From the NCBI RefSeq assembly GCF_019049245.1, contig NZ_JAGMUK010000025.1:178772-242771 (forward strand): a stretch of DNA of 64,000 nt, in the 5' to 3' direction. Below, piece by piece: positions 9,375 through 17,699 of this stretch. Positions within the stretch are counted from its first letter, which is position 1. Every line of letters starts with the position of its first letter. Under the pieces are notes generated by a model, which worked only from the letters and a program-made list of their open reading frames with translations, was not told the origin of the DNA and made no database searches. Source of the stretch: Streptomyces sp. AC555_RSS877. GTDB taxonomy: Bacteria > Actinomycetota > Actinomycetes > Streptomycetales > Streptomycetaceae. The position numbers and the translations under genes were made by a program.

Positions 9375-10439
9375 TCAGGAACCGGTTGCTGCCGCAGCTC
9401 TCACCGAGTCGCGCATCACCACGTGCGTGCCGAGGAGCAGATGCTCGTCCGGGGCCCCGGCGGTGCGGCCCAGGACCGTGCGGACGGCGAGGCGGCCCAG
9501 CTCCTCGTAGGGGACGTGGACCGTCGTCAGCGCAGGGTGCAGGTCGCGGGCGAACGGGATGTCGTCGTAGCCGGCCAGCGAGACGTCGCCCGGCACGTCC
9601 AGGCCCGCCTCGTGCAGCGCGGTCAGCGCGCCGGCGGCGACCATGTCGGTGGCGGCGACCACGGCAGTGAAGTCCAGCCCGTCCTTCAGGGCCTCGCGCA
9701 TCAGCCGGTGGCCCGCGTCGCGGGTGAAGTCGCCGTGCAGCAGCAGCGCCGGGTCGGCTTCCACACCGCGGGCGCGGTGGGCGGCCAGATAGCCGCGCTC
9801 GCGGCCCTGCGCGGTGGTGTGGTCCGGTTTGCCGCCGAGGAACAGCACGCGCCGGTGGCCCTGGGCGAGGACGTGGGCGACCAGGGCGTAGGCGCCGCCC
9901 TCGTTGTCGTACTCGATGACCGTCACCGGTGCCCCGGGTCCGAGCGGCGGGCGGCCGCACAGCACCAGGCGGGAGCCGGCCGACGCCAGCGAGTCGGCCA
10001 TCCGGCGGGTGCGCTCGCGGTACTCGGCGGTGTCGGCGGCGCCGCCCACCAGGATCACGGCGGCGGCCCGCTGGGCCCGCATCATCTCGACGAACTCCAG
10101 CTCGTGCCGGACGTCCCCCTCCGTGCTGCACACCAGGCAGAGGTGCCCGAGCCGGGTCGCCTCACGCTCCACGCCGTGCGCCATCAGCGCGAACGACGGT
10201 CCGGTGATGTCCTCCAGGACGAACGCCAGCGTGGGCGTGCCGACGCCCGCCACCGCCTTGGCGCGCGCGTCGGCGACGTAGTCCAGCTCACGGACCGCCC
10301 GCATCACCCGGGTGCGGGTCGCCGAGCTCACCGGGTACACGCCGCCGAGCACCCGCGACACGGTCGACGCGGACACCCCCGCACGAGTCGCCACGTCCCG
10401 GATCGTGCTCCGCCCCACGTCGGCGTTCTTTACCGTCAT
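9375..10439 (-). CDS. LacI-family transcriptional regulator
   Basis: A 354-residue regulator. Residues 11-65 form the LacI DNA-binding domain (IRDVATRAGVSASTVSRVL and the hinge-helix region), followed by a periplasmic-binding-protein-like sensor domain with the usual C-terminal motif DVSLAGYDDIPFARDL. It is convergent with the esterase that ends the polysaccharide operon. A near-palindromic site with a central CCGG lies 63 bp upstream of its start and is the probable autoregulatory operator. It most likely represses the uptake and degradation operon encoded on the other strand, whose own promoter is outside the window. Confidence 0.93.
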   Translation of the reverse strand: MTVKNADVGRSTIRDVATRAGVSASTVSRVLGGVYPVSSATRTRVMRAVRELDYVADARAKAVAGVGTPTLAFVLEDITGPSFALMAHGVEREATRLGHLCLVCSTEGDVRHELEFVEMMRAQRAAAVILVGGAADTAEYRERTRRMADSLASAGSRLVLCGRPPLGPGAPVTVIEYDNEGGAYALVAHVLAQGHRRVLFLGGKPDHTTAQGRERGYLAAHRARGVEADPALLLHGDFTRDAGHRLMREALKDGLDFTAVVAATDMVAAGALTALHEAGLDVPGDVSLAGYDDIPFARDLHPALTTVHVPYEELGRLAVRTVLGRTAGAPDEHLLLGTHVVMRDSVRAAAATGS

Positions 10440-10501
10440 CCCTGCCTCGTCCCTCTCCCCGGGCCGCGTCGCCCACCCCTCGGGAACAGTGGCAACACGG
10501 A

Positions 10502-10516
10502 GGGAAACCGGTTCCC
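10502..10516. promoter_or_regulatory. Putative LacI-type operator upstream of the regulator
   Basis: The sequence GGGAAACCGGTTCCC is a near-perfect inverted repeat centred on CCGG, with AACCGGTT fully symmetric. Size and centre fit LacI-family operators. It sits 63-77 bp upstream of the LacI gene start at 10439, where it could overlap that promoter. Confidence 0.55.
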
Positions 10517-10608
10517 GATGCGGAGGCTAGCAGCGGTGGCGGGCAGGGACGAGGGGAAACGACAGGACCGGGCTCACGCCCCGTCAGCGACCGCACCTCG
10601 GCCGCGAC

Positions 10609-11535
10609 TCACGCCTGCGCAAGCGTCCCCGCGATGGAGGCGATCGCCCGCGGCCCCACCCGGCAGCACCCGCCGATCAGCCGGGCCCCGGATTCCCGCC
10701 AGCCCCGCACCTCCTCGGGCGCGAACGAGGAACGGCCCTTCCACGCCCGGCCCTCGGCGTCCCAGGCTTCGCCGCTGTTGGGGTAGACGACGACCGGCTT
10801 GCCGGTGACGCGGGCGGCGGTCTCGACGGCGTTGCCGACATCTTCGGGGACGCAGCAGTTCACGCCGACGGCGATGACCTCGTCCGCGTCGGCGGCCACG
10901 GCGAAGGCCTCGTCGAGGGGCTGGCCGGCGCGGGTGCGGTCGCCCGCGACGCTGTACGACAGCCAGGCCGGCACCCCGAGTCCGCGTACCGCCCGCAGCA
11001 GCGCCTCGGCCTCCTCGGCGTCGGGCACCGTCTCCAGGGCGAAGACGTCGGGACCGGCGGCGGCCAGCACCTCCAGGCGGGGCCGGTGGAAGGCCTCGAG
11101 CTCGGCCACGCTGAGCCCGTACCGGCCGCGGTACTCGGAGCCGTCCGCGAGCATCGCGCCGTACGGCCCGACCGAGGCCGCAACCCACAGCGGCCGGGTG
11201 ACTCCCTTCGCCCGCGCCTGCGCCGCCGCGTCGCGGCCCAGCCCGACGCTCAGGCAAAGGAGTTCGGCTGCCCGCTCCCGCTCGATCCCGCGTTTCGCGA
11301 AGCCCTCGAAGGTCGCCTGGTAGCTGGAGGTGATCGCCACGTCCGCGCCCGCCAGGTAGTAGGCGAGATGCGCCTCGGCGATCGCCTCGGGCCGCTCGGC
11401 GAGCAGCCGCGCCGACCAGAGTTCGTCGCTCAGGTCGTGCCCGGCGGACTCGAGCTGGTTGGACAAGCCGCCGTCGAGGACGACCGTCCCGGCGGCGAGG
11501 GCTGCGGAGAGAGAGAAAGGCGTGTCGCTGGTCAT
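10609..11535 (-). CDS. mmuM: Homocysteine S-methyltransferase
   Basis: A 308-residue cytosolic enzyme of the homocysteine S-methyltransferase family that makes methionine from homocysteine using S-methylmethionine or S-adenosylmethionine as donor. The zinc-binding cysteines are visible: C227 in GVNCC and C290-C291 in IGGCCR. The N-terminal LDGGLSNQLE and the TSSYQAT segment match the family. Length is normal. It is divergent from an amino-acid permease gene with a 124 bp gap, an arrangement reminiscent of the mmuP-mmuM transporter/enzyme pair for S-methylmethionine use. Confidence 0.93.
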   Translation of the reverse strand: MTSDTPFSLSAALAAGTVVLDGGLSNQLESAGHDLSDELWSARLLAERPEAIAEAHLAYYLAGADVAITSSYQATFEGFAKRGIERERAAELLCLSVGLGRDAAAQARAKGVTRPLWVAASVGPYGAMLADGSEYRGRYGLSVAELEAFHRPRLEVLAAAGPDVFALETVPDAEEAEALLRAVRGLGVPAWLSYSVAGDRTRAGQPLDEAFAVAADADEVIAVGVNCCVPEDVGNAVETAARVTGKPVVVYPNSGEAWDAEGRAWKGRSSFAPEEVRGWRESGARLIGGCCRVGPRAIASIAGTLAQA

Positions 11536-11659
11536 GTCACGACGCTAGTCGACGGGGCCGCGGAACAGCCGCGTGTGTCCGGTACATGAACAGATTGCCC
11601 AGCATGTGGAATGCCAGGTTAGGATCACGCCCCCCGCCCCCTTTCCCCAGGGATCCGCC

Positions 11660-13042
11660 ATGACCGCCCCCAGCCCCCCCGAGACCGCCGAGCCGGAACC
11701 GGCCGAACAGGCTGCCGCCACCTCGCGCCGCCGCACCTTCGGCCCGGCCGCCGCCACCGCCCTCGTCATGGGCAACATCATCGGCGGCGGCATCTTCGCG
11801 CTGCCCGCCACCGTGGCGCCGTACGGCGGTGTCAGCCTGGTCGCCTTCGTCGTCCTGTCGGTCGGCGCGGTGCTGCTCGCGCTGCTCTTCGGCAAACTGG
11901 CCCGGCGCAGCCCCGTCACCGGCGGCCTGTACGTGTACCCGCGCGACGCCTTCGGCCCCTTCGCCGGCTTCCTGTCGGCATGGTCGTACTGGACGATGTG
12001 CTGGGTCAGCATCGCCGCGCTCGCGGTCGCGGTCGTCGGCTACGTCGACGTCCTCATACCCCTCCACGGCAACCACACCCTCGAAGCGCTGGTCGCGCTC
12101 GCGGCGCTGTGGCTGCCGGCCGCCGCGAACTTCGCCGGCACCCGCTGGGTCGGTGCGGTCCAGGTCGTCTCCACCGTCCTCAAGTTCGTGCCGCTGCTGC
12201 TCGTCGCCACCGTCGGTCTCTTCTTCGTCGACGCCGACAACTACGGCCCGTTCAACGCCTCCGGCGAAAGCGTCTCCGGCGCGCTGGCCGCCTCCGCCGC
12301 GCTGCTCCTCTACAGCTTCCTCGGCGTCGAGTCGGCCGCCGTCAGCGCGGGCGAGGTCCGCGACCCCGAACGCAACGTCGGCCGCGCGAGCGTCCTGGGC
12401 ACCCTGGCCTCCGCCCTGGTCTACATCCTCGGCATCGTCGCCGTCTTCGGCCTGGTCCCGCACGACAAGCTGGTCGACTCCGGCGCCCCCTTCGCCGACG
12501 CCGTGAACTCGATGGCCGGCGGCACCTGGGGCGGCACCGCGATCGCCCTGGTCGCCGTCGCCTCGATCACCGGCTGCCTCAACGGCTGGATCCTGATGGC
12601 CGCGCAGATGCCGTACGCCGCCGCCCGCGACGGCCTCTTCCCGGCGCGGTTCGCCAAGGTCGGCAAGGGCGGGGTGCCCGGCTTCGGCGTCTGGGCCTGC
12701 GTGGTCCTCGGCACGCTCCTCATCGGCCTCAACTACACGGCGGGCCCGGACACCACCTTCCGCGTCCTCGTCCTGATCACCACCTTCACCGGCTGCGTGC
12801 CCTACCTGCTGTCCGCCGCCGCCCAGCTGTACTGGCTGGCCAAGGGCACCCGCGAACGGGTCCGCCCGGCCGGCCTGGTCCGCGACCTGATCGTCGCCGC
12901 GCTCTCCTTCGCCTTCGCGTTCTGGCTGATCGCGGGCGCCGGCTACGCGGCCGTCTACCAGGGCGTACTGTTCCTCTTCGCGGGCATCCCCGTGTACGTG
13001 TGGCTGCGTGGACGCCGGGAACCGGCGGAGGAGTCCGCCTAA
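11660..13042 (+). CDS. APC-superfamily amino-acid permease
   Basis: A 460-residue membrane protein with about 12 hydrophobic segments. The first segment carries GNIIGGGIFALP, the substrate-binding GxG motif of APC-superfamily permeases, and GGLYVYPRDAFGPFAGF follows. The ATG at 11660 is taken as the start since the upstream codons do not resemble the family. The overall pattern is closest to the basic amino acid/polyamine antiporter group (AdiC-like). Divergent placement next to homocysteine S-methyltransferase suggests import of a methionine-related amino acid such as S-methylmethionine, but this is by context only. Confidence 0.88.
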   Translation: MTAPSPPETAEPEPAEQAAATSRRRTFGPAAATALVMGNIIGGGIFALPATVAPYGGVSLVAFVVLSVGAVLLALLFGKLARRSPVTGGLYVYPRDAFGPFAGFLSAWSYWTMCWVSIAALAVAVVGYVDVLIPLHGNHTLEALVALAALWLPAAANFAGTRWVGAVQVVSTVLKFVPLLLVATVGLFFVDADNYGPFNASGESVSGALAASAALLLYSFLGVESAAVSAGEVRDPERNVGRASVLGTLASALVYILGIVAVFGLVPHDKLVDSGAPFADAVNSMAGGTWGGTAIALVAVASITGCLNGWILMAAQMPYAAARDGLFPARFAKVGKGGVPGFGVWACVVLGTLLIGLNYTAGPDTTFRVLVLITTFTGCVPYLLSAAAQLYWLAKGTRERVRPAGLVRDLIVAALSFAFAFWLIAGAGYAAVYQGVLFLFAGIPVYVWLRGRREPAEESA

Positions 13043-13051
13043 CCTTGGGGG

Positions 13052-14206
13052 ATGTCCGACACCGATGCCGTGGACGCGGAGGGCGCCGAAGCCGCCGATG
13101 CCGAGGGTGTGTACGAGGAGGCCCGGCAGATCCTCGGCCCCTTCCCCGGGCCCGTCTTCCTGGCGCCCCTCACCCACAACCCCAAGAACGGCGTCACCGG
13201 CGGCGTCTGGGTCGTCAACGCCGGTGACCGCTCCGCGATCCTGAAGGTCCTCACCCGCTCCAAGGAGGCCACCGGACGCTGGGCGGCCTCGGAGGACCCC
13301 CGGCACTGGAACTACTGGCGGCGCGAGGCCGACGTCTACACGTCCGGCCTCGCGCAGGTCTGGCAGCCGTACGGTGTCCGCGCACCCCGGCTGCTGGCCC
13401 CCGTCGAACGGCCCGACGGCGACATCGCGCTGTGGCTGGAGCGGGTACGCGGAGAACCCGCCACCCGCTGGAAGACCGCCCGGCACATCGAACACGCCTG
13501 CCGCCTGGGCGCCGCCCAGGGAGCCGTCGGCGCGGTGGCCGACGAGCCGTGGCTCTCACACCGCTTCCTGCGCCAGTACGTCGGCAGCAACATCTTCGGC
13601 CAGGAACTCCTCGACGACGACGAGGCCTGGCAGCAACCCCTGGTCCGCGACCACTTCCCCGAGGGTCTGCGCCGTGACATGGTCCGGCTGCACCACGACC
13701 GCGAGTGGTTCCTCGACGTCATGGAGGCCCTGCCGCGCACCTTCAGCCACCTCGACCTGTGGCCCGCCAACACCTGCGCCGACGGCCCCCGCAGCGTCGT
13801 GTTCGACTGGGCGTTCGCCGGCGACGGAGCCCTCGGGGAGGACCTCGGCAACTACCTCCCCGACACCGTCTTCGACCTGTTCGTCCCGGCCGCTCGCCTC
13901 CCCGAGTACGCGGCGGGGGCCTACGAGGCGTATCTGCGGGGTCTGCGCGACAGCGGCTGGAAGGGCGACGAGAACCTCGTACGGCTCGCGGTCTGCGCCT
14001 CAGCCGTCAAGTACGACTGGCTCACCGCGCTCATGCTGGCCCGCGCGGGCGAGGAGCAGCTGGCCTACGGCGGCGACCGCCCAGTGGACGCCGAACGCCG
14101 CTACCGGGAACGCGGCTCGACCCTCGCGTTCCTGGCGGAGTGGGCGACGGAGGCCCGAACACTCGCGCCCAGGCTGGGCTTCCCGGAGGCCCCGAGCGGC
14201 CGCTGA
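13052..14206 (+). CDS. APH-fold phosphotransferase
   Basis: A 384-residue protein of the aminoglycoside phosphotransferase/choline kinase fold. The catalytic loop reads HLDLWPANT and the metal-binding aspartate is in VVFDWAFAG, so the ATP site looks intact. It begins 9 bp after the permease stop, with GGGGG as the RBS, so it is probably co-transcribed with it. The N-terminal part (LTHNPKNGVTGGVW) carries the equivalent of the nucleotide-binding loop. Substrate unknown: such genes range from antibiotic to small-metabolite kinases, and nothing nearby indicates resistance. Confidence 0.8.
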   Translation: MSDTDAVDAEGAEAADAEGVYEEARQILGPFPGPVFLAPLTHNPKNGVTGGVWVVNAGDRSAILKVLTRSKEATGRWAASEDPRHWNYWRREADVYTSGLAQVWQPYGVRAPRLLAPVERPDGDIALWLERVRGEPATRWKTARHIEHACRLGAAQGAVGAVADEPWLSHRFLRQYVGSNIFGQELLDDDEAWQQPLVRDHFPEGLRRDMVRLHHDREWFLDVMEALPRTFSHLDLWPANTCADGPRSVVFDWAFAGDGALGEDLGNYLPDTVFDLFVPAARLPEYAAGAYEAYLRGLRDSGWKGDENLVRLAVCASAVKYDWLTALMLARAGEEQLAYGGDRPVDAERRYRERGSTLAFLAEWATEARTLAPRLGFPEAPSGR

Positions 14207-14218
14207 CACCCCAGCCGC

Positions 14219-14250
14219 GCCCCAGCTGCGGGCAGTCGTGCCGCTGGGGC
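14219..14250. terminator. Hairpin between convergent genes
   Basis: GCCCCAGC (14219-14226) pairs with GCTGGGGC (14243-14250). It lies just past the kinase stop at 14206 and before the stop of the convergent surface-protein gene, so it can serve both strands. No U-run, as is common in Streptomyces. Confidence 0.5.
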
Positions 14251-14328
14251 GGCGCGTGTGGGCGCAGCGGCACCCCGCAAGCGCGGTAAAGCGACACCCC
14301 GCGACCCCAGCCGCAACGCCGGGCACCG

Positions 14329-16437
14329 CTACCCATGAGCCGCGTGTCGCCCGCCCTTCCGCCGTCCACGCCGGGCCGCCGGCACCACAAGCCCCAAAAA
14401 CAGTCCCACCGCGAGCGCATACGGCCACCAGCCGAGCCCGCCACTCGCAGCGTTGACCGCACGCGTGTCGGCCGCAACGGCTCCGGCCGACTCCGTCCCG
14501 CGAGCAACAGAGGGCGACGGGCTCACGGCGTCCGCACCGAGCACGACGTCGTTTCCGTCGCCCCCCTTGTAGCTGATGCGATACGTCGTGTCGGCGAGCT
14601 TCACCTTCGTGCCCTCCTTGAGGCCGGTGAACGCACCGCCGGTCTTGGCGCGCCCCGCGTGCTCCAGCACGGTGATCTCGCGCGCGGTGGCGGACCCGGC
14701 GGCCGACAGATCCAGTTCCCCGGCCAGCCGCACCGCCCCCGTCACCCTCAACGGCCTGTCCCGCAGGACGAGTTCGCCCTGCGCACGCTGCGTGTAGTCG
14801 CCGGAGACCGTGAGGCCGCCCGCGACGACGCCCTCGTTCGTCACGGCTCCCTTCACCGTGCCGGTGCCGGTCAGCGTGGTCGCCACCCGCAGCCCGGACG
14901 GGCCGGCGTCCAGCCGCGACCTGGCCGAGGAGAGCCGGATCACCTTGCTGCGGACCAGAGTCGCCCCCGACCGCAGGGCCAGCGTCCCCTTCTTCACCGT
15001 CGTGGCCCCGGTGTACGTCACCGCGCCGCCCGTCAGGGTCGTCGTGGCCGCCCCCGCCTGCGTGAGCGCACCGCTCCCGCTCAAGTGCGCCAGGGAGACC
15101 GGGGTCTTCGCGTTGTTCACGACGAGCGTCCCGTCGTTCACGACCCGTCGGCGCTCGGTGCCGGTCAGCAGGGAACCGTCCCCCTGTGCCGAGCCCAGCC
15201 GCAGCACCGCGCCCTTGCGTACGGTCGTCGAACCGTCGTAGTACTGCTTGGCCGCGAAGGTGACGTCGTTCCCGCGCGTCCCCGCGATGACGACGTCCCC
15301 GGCTCCGGGGGCGGACAGCGTGTCGTGGAACACGCCGCCACCGATCGGCGCTCCCAGCGTCACCGGGCCGTTGTAGTCGAAGGTGAGGAGCGAACGGGAG
15401 CGCGCCGCAAGGAGGTTGATGTAGACCGTCTCGGCGGTGCCCGGCATGAAGATCCTGTTCGTGGTGCCGTCGCCCCACTGCACGTTGGCGCCCTTGATGT
15501 TGGTGCCGCGCTTGTTGACGTTCTTCCGTGCGGGCGTCCAGTTCAGGGCGGGGTCGCTGAGCGAGGGGTTGGTGTCGCCGCCCTGGTCCGACCAGCTGTA
15601 CTGGCCGGTGAGGACGACCTTGCTGCCGGGCCGCGACTGGACGTTGATGTCGCTGCCGTACTCGCGCTGGTAGAAGTCCATGCCCTCGGTGACGGTCTGG
15701 CCCAGCGGGGTGTCCACGGTCCAGGTGCCCTGGTTGAGGACCTTGCGCACGTTCGGCAGTGAGGTCGCGAACTCGGGCCGTCCGGCGTTCACCTGGGTGC
15801 CGTTGTCGATCACTCCGGAGAACGAGTGGGTGCCCGACAAGTCCCAGGTGCCCCAGAGGAACCGCGGCTGGGTGATCAGTCCTGAGCCGCTGATGGTGCC
15901 CAGGTTGTAGGCGCTCCTCAGGGAGAGCCGCAGGGTGCCGTCGACCCGGATGTTGTCCTGGTTGAGCCGGAACGCCGGGGTGTTGTACGGGAAGTGGCCG
16001 ATCAGCCCGGTGGTCCCGCCGGTGCCGTACTGCAGGGTGGCGCCCCGCTGGACCGTGATCGCGGGCGGATCGGGGTTGGCGGTGGTGACGTAGGGGTGGT
16101 TGCCGCCGGGTGTCGCCACCTTCTGCCGCTGACGGGACTTCGGCAGGGTGAAGTCGCTGTCCTTGGTCAGGACCAGCGTCCCGCTGCCGCGCACGGTGAG
16201 CGTGCCCTCGCCGCGGAAGACTCCGTCGTACGTCGTCGTCCCCGACGGCACGGTGACGACCGTGTCGCCGGTGAGGGTCACGTCGCGGTCCGCGAGCACG
16301 TCGGCGGTGACGTCCCGGTTCCCGGCGGCCGTCGCCGGGGGAGCGGTGGCGAGGAGGGCGGCCACGGCCGCGAGGGCGCCGGCGGCCGCTGCTGTCTTGT
16401 GGGTATGGCTGCGCACGGATCGGAGACGGATCGGCAC
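14329..16437 (-). CDS. Surface-anchored protein with autotransporter-type beta-strand repeats
   Basis: A 702-residue exported protein if the GTG at 16437 is used; this start is followed directly by a basic stretch and a long hydrophobic Ala/Leu signal ending TAPPATAA. Longer in-frame readings to 16770 have no signal-like N-terminus and cross the promoter region. The body is beta-rich with many G-T-L-T/V repeats. Two copies of the autotransporter-associated beta-strand (PATR) motif are clear: DGSTTVRKGAVLRLG and TGATTVKKGTLALRSG. The C-terminus has one hydrophobic helix (WWPYALAVGLFLGLVVPA) and a basic tail, a membrane anchor instead of the outer-membrane barrel of true autotransporters. Function is not known; adhesion or polysaccharide binding are options. 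It is divergent from the GH43 gene. Confidence 0.75.
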   Translation of the reverse strand: MPIRLRSVRSHTHKTAAAAGALAAVAALLATAPPATAAGNRDVTADVLADRDVTLTGDTVVTVPSGTTTYDGVFRGEGTLTVRGSGTLVLTKDSDFTLPKSRQRQKVATPGGNHPYVTTANPDPPAITVQRGATLQYGTGGTTGLIGHFPYNTPAFRLNQDNIRVDGTLRLSLRSAYNLGTISGSGLITQPRFLWGTWDLSGTHSFSGVIDNGTQVNAGRPEFATSLPNVRKVLNQGTWTVDTPLGQTVTEGMDFYQREYGSDINVQSRPGSKVVLTGQYSWSDQGGDTNPSLSDPALNWTPARKNVNKRGTNIKGANVQWGDGTTNRIFMPGTAETVYINLLAARSRSLLTFDYNGPVTLGAPIGGGVFHDTLSAPGAGDVVIAGTRGNDVTFAAKQYYDGSTTVRKGAVLRLGSAQGDGSLLTGTERRRVVNDGTLVVNNAKTPVSLAHLSGSGALTQAGAATTTLTGGAVTYTGATTVKKGTLALRSGATLVRSKVIRLSSARSRLDAGPSGLRVATTLTGTGTVKGAVTNEGVVAGGLTVSGDYTQRAQGELVLRDRPLRVTGAVRLAGELDLSAAGSATAREITVLEHAGRAKTGGAFTGLKEGTKVKLADTTYRISYKGGDGNDVVLGADAVSPSPSVARGTESAGAVAADTRAVNAASGGLGWWPYALAVGLFLGLVVPAARRGRRKGGRHAAHG

Positions 16438-16465
16438 GCCTGCGGATAACAGAAATTCGCCCGGT

Positions 16466-16479
16466 AGAAAGCGCCTTCT
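16466..16479. promoter_or_regulatory. Putative LacI/cre-like operator in divergent promoter region
   Basis: AGAAAGCGCCTTCT is an imperfect palindrome around GCGC, resembling LacI-family/cre-like sites. It sits between the surface-protein gene (start 16437) and the GH43 gene (start 16598). A related GAAAGCGCTT core occurs near 20951 between the PL4 and CE12 genes. Confidence 0.4.
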
Positions 16480-16597
16480 CCAGTCTCGTCGAACCCGTTG
16501 ACCTCCCGGTTGCACACCCGTACCTTTTCGGCGTTCGTCATGACAGATGTCGTTCGTAATTCCGAACATCTCGTACCCCCCGCGAGAGGCAGTGTGT

Positions 16598-17698
16598 ATG
16601 AGCCGCGACACCGACCTGCCCGAATACCCCCACCGCAGACTGCTGCTCAAGAGCGCCCTGGCCGCGGGCGCCCTGGCGGCGGCCGCCCCCGGCATCGCCC
16701 AGGCCGCCCCGACCCGGAAAGCAGCCCCGTATGTGAACCCGCTCGTCCGCAACCGCGCCGACCCGCACATCCACCGCCACTCCGACGGCCACTACTACTT
16801 CACGGCGACCGCGCCCGAGTACGACCGCATCATCCTGCGCCGCTCCCGCACCCTGAACGGGCTCGCGACCGCCGCCGAGTCCGTGATCTGGACCAAGCAC
16901 GCGACCGGCGACATGGGCGCGCACATCTGGGCACCGGAGATCCACCGCATCGGCGGCAAGTGGTACATCTACTTCGCCGCGGCGCCCGCCGAGAAGATCT
17001 GGGACATCCGTATCTGGGTGCTGGAGAACGCCCACCGCGACCCCTTCAAGGGGACCTGGACCGAGCGCGGTCAGCTCAAGACCGCCTGGGAGACCTTCTC
17101 CCTGGACGCCACCACCTTCACCCATCGGGGCAGCCGCTACCTCGCCTGGGCGCAGCACGAGCCCGGAATGGGCAACAACACCGCCCTGTGGCTGTCGAGG
17201 ATGGCGAACCCGTGGACCCTGACGGGCCCTCAGGTCCGACTCTCCACCCCCGAGTACGACTGGGAGTGCATCGGCTTCAAGGTCAACGAGGGCCCGTCGG
17301 TCATCTGCCGCAACGGCCGCCTCTTCATGACGTACTCCGCCAGCGCCACCGACTTCAACTACTGCATGGGCCTGCTGACCGCCGACGCGGGCAGTGACCT
17401 GATGGACCCCGCCAGCTGGGCCAAGTCGCCGACGCCGGTGTTCACCAGCAACGACACGACCAAGCAGTACGGGCCGGGCCACAACTCGTTCACCGTCGCC
17501 GAGGACGGCCGCACCGACGTCCTCGTCTACCACGCCCGCCAGTACAAGGAGATCGTCGGCGACCCGCTGAACGACCCCAACCGCCACACCCGCGTCCAGA
17601 AGCTCGGCTGGAAGGCCGACGGCACCCCCGACTTCGGCATCCCCGTGGCGGACACGGCGCCGACCGCCTCCGTCGAACCGGTCAAGGAGAGTGCCTGA
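16598..17698 (+). CDS. Secreted GH43 glycosidase, probable exo-arabinofuranosidase
   Basis: A 366-residue exported protein. The ATG at 16598 has a GAGAGG site upstream and is followed by a twin-Arg-containing signal (HRRLLLKS, cleavage near residue 36). The GH43 five-bladed propeller triad is visible: the catalytic base in RADPHI, the pKa-modulating Asp in SLDATTF and the general acid in KVNEGPSV. The single-domain layout and the segment order resemble the exo-alpha-1,5-L-arabinofuranosidase group described in Streptomyces, but without the CBM42 such enzymes can carry. It is followed after one base by a second GH43 gene. Arabinan or arabinogalactan side-chain trimming is the likely role; beta-xylosidase activity remains possible. 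Confidence 0.85.
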   Translation: MSRDTDLPEYPHRRLLLKSALAAGALAAAAPGIAQAAPTRKAAPYVNPLVRNRADPHIHRHSDGHYYFTATAPEYDRIILRRSRTLNGLATAAESVIWTKHATGDMGAHIWAPEIHRIGGKWYIYFAAAPAEKIWDIRIWVLENAHRDPFKGTWTERGQLKTAWETFSLDATTFTHRGSRYLAWAQHEPGMGNNTALWLSRMANPWTLTGPQVRLSTPEYDWECIGFKVNEGPSVICRNGRLFMTYSASATDFNYCMGLLTADAGSDLMDPASWAKSPTPVFTSNDTTKQYGPGHNSFTVAEDGRTDVLVYHARQYKEIVGDPLNDPNRHTRVQKLGWKADGTPDFGIPVADTAPTASVEPVKESA

Positions 17699-17699
17699 G

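Noticed and set aside
16438..16770. Longer N-terminus for the PATR surface protein
   Set aside because: The extra 111 residues have no signal-like segment and cross the divergent promoter region; the GTG at 16437 directly precedes a good signal peptide.
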